DNA of 64,000 bases from Acidobacteriota bacterium (GTDB lineage: Bacteria > Acidobacteriota > Terriglobia > Acidiferrales > UBA7541), in NCBI GenBank assembly GCA_021324935.1, contig JAJPIE010000012.1:310001-374000 (forward strand), written 5' to 3'. The first letter of the stretch is position 1. Each line of letters starts with the position of its first letter. The notes under the pieces were generated by a model. It ran no database searches. It saw only the letters and a list, made by a program, of their open reading frames with translations, and was not told the origin of the DNA. This document shows, in pieces, positions 41,258-50,696 of the stretch. A program made the position numbers and the translations under genes.

Positions 41258-44200
41258 TGCCGAAGTTCGCCCTGGCGTATCCGTACTTCATCATCATGAT
41301 ATGCCTGGTGGTGGCGGTCGTGGGCGTGACCACAATCACGCGCATGCCGGTGGACCTGTTTCCGCAGGTCAAAATTCCCGTGGTGGTGGTGGCCACTTTT
41401 TATTCGGGCATGCCGCCGGAGCAAATCGAAGCGGACATCACCAACACGTTCGAGAGGTTTTTTACGCTGGCGAGCAATTTCGACCACATCGAGTCGCGAT
41501 CGCTGACCGGCGTGAGCCTGATCAAAATCTATTTCAAGCCGGGAACGAACGCGAACGCGGCGCTGAGCAACGTGGCCAACCTGGCGATGGCGGACTTAAG
41601 ACGATTGCCGCCGGGAACCCTGCCGCCCGTAGTTTTGAAATTCGATGCCTCGAGTCTGCCGGTGTGCCTGGTGACCTTGAAGGGCGAGGGGTTGAACGAA
41701 ACGGAGTTGAAAGACCTGGCGCAGTTCCAGGTGAGAAACCAGATTGCCAACGTAAAAGGCGCGTCGGTCCCGCAGCCGTTCGGAGGAACGTACCGGCAGA
41801 TCCAGGTGTACGTGGATCCGGCGAAACTCGAAGCCTACCAATTGAGCCTGATGGATGTGGTGGGCGCGGTCAACGACTCGAACCTGATTTTGCCCGCGGG
41901 GGACGTGCGCATCGGCAACCGCGATTACAACATTTACACGAACAGCCAGGTGCCGACCCCCAACGACGCGAATAAGATTCCCCTGAAAACCTCCGGGCTG
42001 GGAGCAGTGCTGGTAGCGGACGTCGGCAAAGCCGAAGACTCCGGCGCGATTCAAACGAATATCGTGCGCATCGACGGGCAAAGATCCGTGTACATCCCAA
42101 TCCTGAAACAGGGGGGCGGGAGCAACACAATCGCCATCGTGAACGGAGTGAAAGAGGCGACGAAACACCTGGTGGACATTCCCGACGTGCTGAAGACCGC
42201 GGTGGTGTTCGACCAGTCGATTTTTGTGAAGACCGCGCTGAAGAACCTGCTGAAGGAAGGCGGGATCGGGCTGGTCCTGACGGGATTGATGATACTGCTT
42301 TTCCTGGGGAGTCCGCGCGCGACCTTCGCGGTGCTGCTGTCCATTCCTTTGTCGGCGCTGGCGTGCTTTCTGGTGGTGAACGGGATGGGCGGATCGATCA
42401 ACACGATGCTGCTGGGCGGCCTGGCGCTGGCGTTCTCGAGGTTGATCGACAATTCGGTGGTGGTGCTGGAGAACATTTTCCGATTCATGGAGCAAGGCGT
42501 GGAACCGCGGGAGGCGGCGGAGAAGGGGGGGATGGAGATAGCGGTGGCGGTGCTGGCGGCGACCTGCACCACGTCGATTGTGTTCTTTCCCGTAACTTTG
42601 TTTTATGGAGTAAGCCGGTATCTGTTCACGGATCTGGCGCTCGGCGTGGTGCTTTCCATCTTCGCATCGTATGTGTTCGCGCTGACGGTGGTGCCGCTCT
42701 ATTGTGCGCAGTTCATCCGCCTGCAAGGGCACGGCGAGGGGGGCGAGGCGCAGGCGGGCGGGATGCTGGCCAGAGTCGTGAAACGATTTAACGAACTTTT
42801 CCAGAAACTCCTGAGTTATTACGAGGCATCGGTGACGCGCGCCCTGGCCAAGCCGGGACGCACGACGGTCTACATTCTGAGCGGAATAGCGTTGTCGATC
42901 GCGCTGACCTTCCCCTTTACGGGAAAGGCGTATTTCCCGCGGACGGATCCGGGACAATTCGTAATCAACGTGAAAGCGCCAACGGGAACGCGGCTGGAAG
43001 TTACCGACAAATACATCGCGCGCGTGGAGAAGGACCTGCATGAAATCATTCCGCCCGACGAACTGGACATGATCGTTTCGAATATCGGGATCACGCCGGA
43101 CATTTCCGCGATCTATACGAGCAATTCGGCGATGCACACGGCATTCGTGCAGGTGAACCTAAAGGAAGGGCATCGGGTCGGGAGTTACGAGTACATGGAG
43201 CGTGCGCGGCGGAAATTGGCCGCAGATCTGCCGGAATTGAGCACGTACTTTCAAGCGGGGGGATTGGTGGATTCGGTGGTGAACCAGGGATTGCCGGCCC
43301 CGCTGGACGTGCAGGTGAGCGACAACGACCTGGAGGAAGGTTACGAGATCGCGCGGAAGGTGGCCTTGCAACTGAAGGGTTCCAAACTGGTGAGCGACGT
43401 GTTGATCCCGCAGGACATCGACTACCCGGGCCTGGAGCTGAACATCGACCGCAAACAAGCCAGCCTGCTGGGGCTGAGCCCGAAAGACGTGGTGGACAAC
43501 GTAATCACCGCGCTGACGTCGGACGGGATGATCGCGCCGAGTTACTGGATCGATCCGAAGAACGGAAACAACTACATGATGACGGTGCAGTATTTTAACG
43601 AGCAGATCGGGTCGATGACGATGTCCGACTTCCAGAATATTCCGTTGCGTGCGGCGAAGTCGAAGAGCTACACGCCGCTGCAATCGGTGGCGAAGATCGA
43701 GCCCATCAACACCCCGACAGAAGTGGATCATTACCAGATCCGGCGGGTGATCGACGTCTACGTGATGCCGAAAACCGAGGATTTGAGCGGCGTAAACGAC
43801 CAAGTCCGGGATTTGCTCAAGAAGCTCAGGTTGCCGCCGAACGCGCGCGTCCGCGTGCAGGGGGCGGTAGTGGGAATGAATCAGTCCTTCACCCGCTTCG
43901 GAGTGGGGCTGCTGCTCTCGATCGTGCTGGTGTACCTGATCCTGATGGCGCAATTCCGGTCGTTTATTGACCCCTTCATTATTTTGACGGCGATTCCGCC
44001 GGGACTTGCCGGGGCGGTGGTGTTCCTGTGGATGACGGGAACGACGCTGAACATCATGTCGCTAATGGGCGTGATCATGATGACCGGAATCGTGGTGTCG
44101 AACAGCATTTTGATCGTGGAGTTTGCGGGAATCCTGCAAGGGCGCGGAATGGCGCTGAAGGAAGCGGTGGTGGAATCCTGCAAGGTGCGGCTGCGGCCGA

Positions 44201-44400
44201 TTCTGATGACTTCGCTGGCCACGTTGCTGGCGCTGCTGCCGATGGCGCTGGGCGTGGAGGCAGGGAGCGAGCAGTACGCGCCGCTGGCGCGCGCGATGAT
44301 CGGAGGGCTGGGAGCTTCGGTGGTGCTGACTGTGTTCCTGGTCCCGGCAGTGTACCTGGTGATTCACGGGCGCGAAAACAAGGCGGAGTCGATGGCATGA
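41257..44400 (+). CDS. RND family efflux pump, first copy (Asp-Asn relay)
   Basis: 1047 residues of the AcrB-type permease superfamily with 12 transmembrane helices and two large periplasmic loops. TM4 reads GLALAFSRLIDNSVVVLENI; in the AcrB relay this position is Asp407-Asp408, and here it is Asp398-Asn399. The TM10 motif GIVVSNSILIVEFAG has Ser where AcrB has Lys940, as in the second pump. Arg in VRLRPILMTSLA (AcrB Arg971) is kept. It is closely similar to the next gene, roughly 80-85 percent by eye in the first 330 residues. Loss of the second Asp should impair proton coupling if it worked alone. Confidence 0.93.
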   Translation: MPKFALAYPYFIIMICLVVAVVGVTTITRMPVDLFPQVKIPVVVVATFYSGMPPEQIEADITNTFERFFTLASNFDHIESRSLTGVSLIKIYFKPGTNANAALSNVANLAMADLRRLPPGTLPPVVLKFDASSLPVCLVTLKGEGLNETELKDLAQFQVRNQIANVKGASVPQPFGGTYRQIQVYVDPAKLEAYQLSLMDVVGAVNDSNLILPAGDVRIGNRDYNIYTNSQVPTPNDANKIPLKTSGLGAVLVADVGKAEDSGAIQTNIVRIDGQRSVYIPILKQGGGSNTIAIVNGVKEATKHLVDIPDVLKTAVVFDQSIFVKTALKNLLKEGGIGLVLTGLMILLFLGSPRATFAVLLSIPLSALACFLVVNGMGGSINTMLLGGLALAFSRLIDNSVVVLENIFRFMEQGVEPREAAEKGGMEIAVAVLAATCTTSIVFFPVTLFYGVSRYLFTDLALGVVLSIFASYVFALTVVPLYCAQFIRLQGHGEGGEAQAGGMLARVVKRFNELFQKLLSYYEASVTRALAKPGRTTVYILSGIALSIALTFPFTGKAYFPRTDPGQFVINVKAPTGTRLEVTDKYIARVEKDLHEIIPPDELDMIVSNIGITPDISAIYTSNSAMHTAFVQVNLKEGHRVGSYEYMERARRKLAADLPELSTYFQAGGLVDSVVNQGLPAPLDVQVSDNDLEEGYEIARKVALQLKGSKLVSDVLIPQDIDYPGLELNIDRKQASLLGLSPKDVVDNVITALTSDGMIAPSYWIDPKNGNNYMMTVQYFNEQIGSMTMSDFQNIPLRAAKSKSYTPLQSVAKIEPINTPTEVDHYQIRRVIDVYVMPKTEDLSGVNDQVRDLLKKLRLPPNARVRVQGAVVGMNQSFTRFGVGLLLSIVLVYLILMAQFRSFIDPFIILTAIPPGLAGAVVFLWMTGTTLNIMSLMGVIMMTGIVVSNSILIVEFAGILQGRGMALKEAVVESCKVRLRPILMTSLATLLALLPMALGVEAGSEQYAPLARAMIGGLGASVVLTVFLVPAVYLVIHGRENKAESMA

Positions 44401-44510
44401 GATACCCGCCTGCTGAGCGAATTGCCGCAGAAGCGTGAAACGCGCGAAGGGGAAGAGATGCGGTTGAAGAAGAGTTTTGCCGGCGAAGCCGGCATGCTGG
44501 GAGGAAGGTA

Positions 44511-47500
44511 ATGCCGAAGTTTGCTCTAGCATACCCATACTTCATCATCATGGTCTGCCTGGTTGTCGCAGTGGTGGGCGTGACCACGATGGTGCGGATG
44601 CCCGTGGACCTGTTCCCCCAGATCAACATTCCGGTGGTGGTGGTGGCGACTTTCTATTCGGGCATGCCGCCACAACAAATCGAAGCGGACATCACCAACA
44701 CGTTCGAGAGGTTTTTCACGCTGGCGAGCAATTTCGATCACATTGAATCGCGATCGTTAACCGGGGTGAGCCTGATCAAGATTTACTTCCAGCCAGGCAC
44801 GGATCCCAACGCCGCGCTAAGCAATATCGCGAATCTGGCAATGGCGGACTTAAGACGATTGCCGCCGGGAACGTTGCCTCCGGTGGTTTTGAAGTTCGAC
44901 GCTTCGAGCCTGCCGGTGTGCCTGCTGACGCTGAAAGGGCAGGGACTGAACGAAACGCAGCTCAAGGATCTGGCGCAGTTCGAGGTGAGAAACCAGGTGG
45001 CGAACGTGCCGGGCGCTTCGGTGCCGCAGCCGTTTGGAGGAACCTACCGACAAATTCAGGTCTTCGTCGATCCGGTGAAGCTGGAAGCGCACCAGTTGAG
45101 CCTGATGGACGTGGTGAACGCCATCAACAGTTCCAACCTGATTTTGCCCGCGGGAGACGTGCGCATTGGGAACCGCGACTACGACATTTACGCGAACAGC
45201 CAGGTGCCACGAGCGGAGGCGATCAACGAGGTTCCGCTGAAAAGCGTGGGGCTGGGGTCAGTGCTGGTGGCGGATGTGGGCAAGGCGGAAGACGCCGGAG
45301 CGATCCAGACGAATATTGTGCGCATTGACGGGCAGAAGTCGGTGTACATCCCGATTCTGAAACAAGGCGGCGACAGCAACACCATCGCCATCGTCAATGG
45401 GGTAAAAGAAGCGATTAAGGACCTGGTGGACGTTCCCGCGAGTCTGAAAACCGCGGTGGTGTTCGACCAATCGATCTTCGTGAAGACGGCGGTGGAAAAC
45501 TTGCTGAAGGAAGGCGGCATCGGGCTGGTGCTGACGGCGCTGATGATTCTGCTGTTCCTGGGCAGTCCGCGAGCCACCTTTGCGGTGCTGCTGTCCATTC
45601 CGCTTTCGGCCTTAACGTGCTTCCTGGTAATGAACGGGATGGGCGGGTCGATCAACACGATGCTGCTGGGCGGATTGGCGCTGGCGTTTTCGCGCTTGAT
45701 TGACGACTCGGTGGTGGTGCTCGAAAACATCTTCCGGTACATGGAGAACGGCGCGGCGCCGCGGGAAGCGGCGGAAAAAGGCGGAATGGAAGTGGCGCTG
45801 GCGGTGCTGGCGGCGACGTCGACCACTTCGATCGTGTTTTTTCCGGTAACGTTTTTCTATGGAGTGAGCAAATACCTGTTCACGGACCTGGCGCTGGGCG
45901 TGGTGCTATCGATTTTCGCGTCCTACATTTTCGCAATGACGGTGGTGCCGCTGTACTGCGCAACGTTTATCCGTATCGACGCTCACAATCACGGTCACGG
46001 AGAAAACGACGAAGGAGTGGAAGAAGCGGCTCAGCCAAGCTCTGGATGGCTGGCCAAAGTCGTGCGCGAATTCAACGAGGCATTTCACAAGCTTTTGAAC
46101 TACTACGAGAAGCAAGTGACGCGGGCGCTGGAGAGGCCGGGAAGAACGGCGGCGATCATCATGGGTGGGATTGTGGTGCTGGTGGCGGTGATCTTTCCGT
46201 TCGTCGGACAGGCGTATTTCCCGCGCACGGACCCTGGGCAATTTGTCATCAACCTGAAAATGCCCACGGGAACGCGGCTCGAGGTTTCCGACCAGTACGT
46301 GGCGGGCGTGGAGCAAGAGATCCGGTCGGTGATCCCGAAAAGAGATCTGGACATGATCGTCTCGAACATCGGAATCACGCCGGACCTATCCGCGATATAC
46401 ACGAGCAATTCGGCGATGCACACGGCGTTCGTGCAGGTGAGCTTGAAAGAGGATCACAAAGTAGGAAGTTACGAGTACATGGAGCGAGTGCGAAGAAAGC
46501 TGGCGAACGACCTGCCGCAGGTGAGCGCGTATTTTCAAGCGGGAGGCCTGGTGGATTCGGTGGTGAACCAGGGATTGCCGGCTCCTTTGGACATTCAGGT
46601 GAGCGACAACAACCTGGAAGAGGGGGATGACATTGCGCGGAAAATCGCGCTGCAACTGAAATCCTCCAACCGGGTAAGCGACGTGCTGATTCCGCAGGAT
46701 ATCGACTATCCGGGGCTGGAGTTGAATATCGATCGCGTGCAGGCCAGCCTGCTGGGGCTGACGCCGAAAAACGTGGTGGACAACGTAATCACGGCTCTCA
46801 CCTCCGACGGCATGATCGCGCCGAGCTACTGGATCGACCCGAAGAGCGGGAACAACTACATGCTGACGGTGCAGTATTCGGACAAAAAGGTAGGCTCGAT
46901 GACGATGTCGGACTTCCGGAATATTCCGTTGCGAGCGGCGAATTCGGATAAGTATACGCCGCTGCAATCGGTGGCGAAGATTATGCCGATCAACACGCCG
47001 ACGGAAGTGGACCACTACCAGATCCGGCGGGTGATTGACGTGTACGTGATGCCGAAGACGGAAGACTTGAGCGGGGTGAGTGCGGAAGTGAACGGGATCA
47101 TCAACAATCTGAAGCTGCCGAAGAACGCGCTGGTGCGCGTGCAGGGGGCGGTCGTGGGCATGCACGAGTCTTTCTTTCGGTTCGGAATCGGGCTGATTCT
47201 GTCGATTCTGCTGGTGTACCTGATCCTGATGGCGCAGTTCCGGTCGTTCATCGACCCGTTCATCATTTTGACCGCGATTCCGCCGGGACTTGCGGGGGTG
47301 GTGGTGTTCCTGTGGATTACGCACACGACGCTGAACATCATGTCGCTGATGGGCGTGATCATGATGACGGGCATCGTGGTGTCCAACAGTATCTTGATCG
47401 TGGAGTTTTCGGGAATCCTGCATGAACGGGGACTGAGCTTGAAGCAGGCAACGATCGAGGCATGCAAGGTGAGATTGCGGCCGATTCTGATGACTTCGCT

Positions 47501-47690
47501 GGCGACATTGCTGGGGCTGATTCCGATGGCGCTGGGCCTGGAGGCAGGAAGCGAGCAATACGCGCCGCTGGCGCGAGCGGTGATCGGAGGTTTGGGGGTG
47601 TCCGTGGTGGTGACAGTATTTCTAGTGCCGGCAGTGTATCTGGTGATTCACGGAAGAAGGAAAGAGGCGGGGGCGGAGGTGGCGTCGTGA
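44511..47690 (+). CDS. RND family efflux pump, second copy (Asp-Asp relay)
   Basis: 1059 residues, tandem paralogue of the preceding pump. TM4 reads GLALAFSRLIDDSVVVLENI with Asp398-Asp399, the canonical relay pair, unlike the first copy. Other segments (GIVVSNSILIVEFSG, KVRLRPILMTSLA) match. A GGGAGGAAGGTA ribosome site precedes the ATG. A 110-base spacer with a GCCGGC-GAA-GCCGGC stem separates the copies. The stop overlaps the TolC start. With only one adaptor and one TolC for two pumps, the pair may form a mixed trimer, as MdtB and MdtC do in E. coli. Confidence 0.93.
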   Translation: MPKFALAYPYFIIMVCLVVAVVGVTTMVRMPVDLFPQINIPVVVVATFYSGMPPQQIEADITNTFERFFTLASNFDHIESRSLTGVSLIKIYFQPGTDPNAALSNIANLAMADLRRLPPGTLPPVVLKFDASSLPVCLLTLKGQGLNETQLKDLAQFEVRNQVANVPGASVPQPFGGTYRQIQVFVDPVKLEAHQLSLMDVVNAINSSNLILPAGDVRIGNRDYDIYANSQVPRAEAINEVPLKSVGLGSVLVADVGKAEDAGAIQTNIVRIDGQKSVYIPILKQGGDSNTIAIVNGVKEAIKDLVDVPASLKTAVVFDQSIFVKTAVENLLKEGGIGLVLTALMILLFLGSPRATFAVLLSIPLSALTCFLVMNGMGGSINTMLLGGLALAFSRLIDDSVVVLENIFRYMENGAAPREAAEKGGMEVALAVLAATSTTSIVFFPVTFFYGVSKYLFTDLALGVVLSIFASYIFAMTVVPLYCATFIRIDAHNHGHGENDEGVEEAAQPSSGWLAKVVREFNEAFHKLLNYYEKQVTRALERPGRTAAIIMGGIVVLVAVIFPFVGQAYFPRTDPGQFVINLKMPTGTRLEVSDQYVAGVEQEIRSVIPKRDLDMIVSNIGITPDLSAIYTSNSAMHTAFVQVSLKEDHKVGSYEYMERVRRKLANDLPQVSAYFQAGGLVDSVVNQGLPAPLDIQVSDNNLEEGDDIARKIALQLKSSNRVSDVLIPQDIDYPGLELNIDRVQASLLGLTPKNVVDNVITALTSDGMIAPSYWIDPKSGNNYMLTVQYSDKKVGSMTMSDFRNIPLRAANSDKYTPLQSVAKIMPINTPTEVDHYQIRRVIDVYVMPKTEDLSGVSAEVNGIINNLKLPKNALVRVQGAVVGMHESFFRFGIGLILSILLVYLILMAQFRSFIDPFIILTAIPPGLAGVVVFLWITHTTLNIMSLMGVIMMTGIVVSNSILIVEFSGILHERGLSLKQATIEACKVRLRPILMTSLATLLGLIPMALGLEAGSEQYAPLARAVIGGLGVSVVVTVFLVPAVYLVIHGRRKEAGAEVAS

Positions 47691-49027
47691 GGCAGGGGCT
47701 TCTGGTCGCCGTTATTGCGTTAGGAACCGTTGCGGTGCCGCTGGGAATCGCGCAACAGGCACCGGGGGGAATGGCGCCGGGGGCGCCGCAAACGGCGGGC
47801 AATACCAAAACGCTGACGATTCAGGAAGCGGAGGCTTTGGCGATACGCAACAATCCGCAGATTACCGTCGGGAAATTGCGGGCGCTGGAAGCGCATGAAT
47901 TCGTGCGAGAAGCGCGTTCGGCGCTGCTGCCGCAAGCGAGCCTGAACCTGACGGGAGTCGGCGCGGACGCAGGCAGCCGGATTTCGGCGGGGTATTTGAC
48001 GAACGGGAGAATGTTTCCGCGGGTGGCGGGGGGCGCGAGCGTATCGCAGCTGATTACGGATTTCGGGCGAACGACGAACCTGGTATCCAGCTCGGAATTT
48101 CAGGCCAAGGCAGAAGAGGAAAACGCGGCCGCGACGCGGCAGGATATCATTCTTGCGGTGGACCAGGCGTTCTACAACGTGCTGGAGACGAAGGCGCTGC
48201 TGAAAGTGGCGCAAAACACCGTGAAGGCGCGGCAGGACCTGGTGGACCAGATCCAGGCGCTGACAGACGCCAAGCTGCGCTCGGAAATCGATTTGAGCTT
48301 CAGCAAAGTGGATTTGGCGCGAGCGAAACTTCTGATGCTGGATTCGGAGAACAGTTACGACGCATCCCTATCCACGCTTTCGGCGATTTTGGGCTACCCG
48401 GACAAACAGGATTTCAAGGTCGTGGAAGACGTGCCGCAATCGGTGAATCCACCGACCGTGGATCCCGCGCCGCTGATTCAGCAGGCCATGCAACAACGGC
48501 CGGAAATCCTGTCGTTGCGGAACGAAGTGACCGCGGCGGAAAAATTCGGGAGAGCCGAGCACGATCTGTGGTGGCCAACGGTGAGCGGGATCGGCGTGGT
48601 CGGCGGAGCGCCGGTGCGCGACCCGAATATTACCAGTTGGTATGGCGCGGCCGGCGTGAACATCAATATTCCGGTGTTCAACGGCTTTCTGTTCAATGCG
48701 CGGGCCAAGAGCGCGGACCTCGAGACGGAATTGAAACGGAAGCGCTTGCAGGATTTGCAAGACAACGTGGCGCGCGACGTGCGCAACAGTTGGCTGGACA
48801 CCAGCCGGGCGTTCGAGCGGCTTTCCGTGACCAAGCAGCTCCGGGAGCAAGCGGACCTTTCGCTGCAACTCGCGGATGCGCGATACAAGCTTGGGTTGGG
48901 AACCATCGTGGAGTTCAGCCAGGCGGAATTGCAACAAACTGATGCGGAACTCCAGGATACCGACGCGCATTATCAGTACATCCTGACGCAGTTGGTGCTG
49001 GCCTACGAAATGGGCCAGACGCGGTAG
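47687..49027 (+). CDS. TolC family outer membrane factor
   Basis: 446 residues from GTG 47687, overlapping the stop of the second pump. A signal peptide (residues 1-22) is followed by two TolC repeats with long amphipathic coiled coils: TIQEAEALAIRNNPQITVGK in the first, and in the second a segment beginning LIQQAMQQRPEILSLRNEVT. It forms the outer membrane exit duct of the tripartite pump. A terminator-like stem follows 11 bases after the stop, closing the operon. It is independent of the STAS-TolC fusion at 0.9-2.7 kb. Confidence 0.92.
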   Translation: MRQGLLVAVIALGTVAVPLGIAQQAPGGMAPGAPQTAGNTKTLTIQEAEALAIRNNPQITVGKLRALEAHEFVREARSALLPQASLNLTGVGADAGSRISAGYLTNGRMFPRVAGGASVSQLITDFGRTTNLVSSSEFQAKAEEENAAATRQDIILAVDQAFYNVLETKALLKVAQNTVKARQDLVDQIQALTDAKLRSEIDLSFSKVDLARAKLLMLDSENSYDASLSTLSAILGYPDKQDFKVVEDVPQSVNPPTVDPAPLIQQAMQQRPEILSLRNEVTAAEKFGRAEHDLWWPTVSGIGVVGGAPVRDPNITSWYGAAGVNINIPVFNGFLFNARAKSADLETELKRKRLQDLQDNVARDVRNSWLDTSRAFERLSVTKQLREQADLSLQLADARYKLGLGTIVEFSQAELQQTDAELQDTDAHYQYILTQLVLAYEMGQTR

Positions 49028-49037
49028 AGCGCGGCGT

Positions 49038-49085
49038 GGGCGGGAGGCCTCGGAAACGAGGAGGCCCGCCCGCTGCTGAATTTTT
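49038..49085 (+). terminator. Rho-independent terminator of the RND efflux operon
   Basis: GGGCGGG at 49038-49044 pairs with CCCGCCC at 49065-49071. Inside, CCTCG-GAAA-CGAGG is a perfect tetraloop hairpin, with a small symmetric internal loop between. TTTTT follows at 49081-49085, just past the RND operon stop. Confidence 0.75.
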
Positions 49086-49582
49086 GTAGATTTAAGAACC
49101 TTCCAGAGTTCTGCCCGCCGACTTTGTAACATTTCGAATCTTCCTCCACACCCGATTGCTTCCGAAGAAACCAGGAGTGAAATTTCGAGGTTTAGCTGGA
49201 TACAAGGCGAAGTTGGATGCGCGGGCGGTTATCGCCGGTAAACTAATGAAAATATGATGGATAGCGTGGTGAATAGATCCCGTGCCGCAGCCTGTTCACG
49301 AAAAACGAGCGCCCGGTCGCCAGACACCATGCCCGGCGCCGCCGCCGGGCCTTCCAGATTGGAATGTGGAATCTGCAACAAAGAGGAGAGAAGCCAGGAG
49401 AATACCTGTATCGCCAACAGGGTAACTGTTTTTGATCCAGCGAACGGGTCGCCAAGGGACACAACGATAGGCCGCCTTTTTTCGCCAGTTTCCAAATTTT
49501 GAATGGAACTAACTCATTTGTTTCAAATGAAATGCAGCTTGAAGCGGAGAATATTTCCAATTTTTAACAGACTCTTGAGCGA
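49086..49582. other. Intergenic region, no gene seen
   Basis: About 500 bases between the RND terminator and the pst promoter. Small open frames here have no ribosome site or family pattern. A single TTGTAAC lies near 49126. No RNA gene is evident. Confidence 0.35.
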
Positions 49583-49600
49583 TTGTAACAATGCCGTAAC
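49583..49600 (+). promoter_or_regulatory. Pho box upstream of pstS
   Basis: TTGTAAC at 49583 and CCGTAAC at 49594 are separated by 4 bases, the 7+4 Pho periodicity. CTCTTGA at 49572 is in register as a weak third heptamer. The box ends 60 bases before the pstS ATG and matches the box upstream of phoB. PhoB would activate pst transcription here. Confidence 0.6.
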
Positions 49601-49660
49601 CGGGCGTGGTCAGACTTCGGGAGTATCGACGCAAGCTCGAATCTTCGGGAGATCCATCTC

Positions 49661-50683
49661 ATGAAACGACTTGTATTGCTCGCGGTTTGTGCTTTTGCGC
49701 TGTGCGCCATCGTGCTGGCGGATAATCCACTGCTCATCAACGGCGCGGGCGCGACTTTTCCGTATCCGATTTATTCCAAGTGGTTCGACGTTTACCACAA
49801 TAAGTTTGGCAACATTCAGTTCAATTACCAATCGATTGGTTCCGGTGGCGGGATCAAGCAGATTACGGAAGGCACCGTGGATTTTGGCGCTTCCGACGGT
49901 CCGATGAACGACGACCAGATCAAGACTTTCCAGGAAAAGCGTGGAACCGGCATCCTGCATTTCCCCACAGTCCTCGGGGCCGATGTGCCGACCTACAATA
50001 TCGCCGGCGTGAATACCTCCCTGAATTTTACTCCGGAAGCGCTGGCGGGAATCTTCCTGGGAAAAATTACGAAGTGGAATGATCCGGCGATCACCGGCGC
50101 GAACAAGGGCGTAAACCTGCCTTCGGCGGATATCGTTGTGGTGCACCGCTCGGATGGCAGCGGCACGACGTACATCTGGACGGATTATCTATCGAAGGTC
50201 AGCGAAGAGTGGAAAAGCAAGGTCGGCAAGGGGACATCGGTCAACTGGCCGGTGGGTCTCGGCGGCAAGGGCAATGAAGGCGTAACGGGACTCGTGAAGC
50301 AGACGCCGAACGCGATTGGCTACGTGGAATTGATTTACGCCATTCAGAACAACATTCCCTACGGCGCGGTGAAAAACGCAGCGGGAGTGTTCCTGAAAGC
50401 AGACCTGGCGGGGGTGACGGCGGCGGCCGGAGCGGCGAAGGCCATGCCGGACGATTTCCGGGTGAGCATCACAAACGCGCCTGGAAAGAACGCATACCCG
50501 ATTTCCAGCTTCACGTGGCTGCTGATACCGGAGAAGATTCAGGACACCGCAAAGCGCGAGGCCATCAAGAATTTTCTGAAGTGGATGATGACCGACGGGC
50601 AGAACGAAGCGGAAGCATTGTCGTACGCAAGACTGAAGGAAGTCGCAGCGAAGGAAATGAAGGCCCTCGGCAAAATCCAGTAG
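49661..50683 (+). CDS. pstS: Phosphate ABC transporter substrate-binding protein
   Basis: 340 residues. A signal peptide at 1-20 is followed by INGAGATFPYPIYSKWFDVY, the PstS opening. SIGSGGGIKQITEGTVDFGA and VVVHRSDGSGTTYIWTDYL contribute the phosphate-binding serines, arginine and aspartate, and PISSFTWLLIP is near the end. It captures periplasmic phosphate with high affinity and delivers it to PstCA. First gene of pstSCAB-phoU, preceded by a Pho box. Confidence 0.97.
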   Translation: MKRLVLLAVCAFALCAIVLADNPLLINGAGATFPYPIYSKWFDVYHNKFGNIQFNYQSIGSGGGIKQITEGTVDFGASDGPMNDDQIKTFQEKRGTGILHFPTVLGADVPTYNIAGVNTSLNFTPEALAGIFLGKITKWNDPAITGANKGVNLPSADIVVVHRSDGSGTTYIWTDYLSKVSEEWKSKVGKGTSVNWPVGLGGKGNEGVTGLVKQTPNAIGYVELIYAIQNNIPYGAVKNAAGVFLKADLAGVTAAAGAAKAMPDDFRVSITNAPGKNAYPISSFTWLLIPEKIQDTAKREAIKNFLKWMMTDGQNEAEALSYARLKEVAAKEMKALGKIQ

Positions 50684-50696
50684 GACATCTGGGACA

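Noticed and set aside
49229..49560. Small open frames on both strands in the pre-pstS gap
   Set aside because: No ribosome site, no recognisable domain, random-looking composition.
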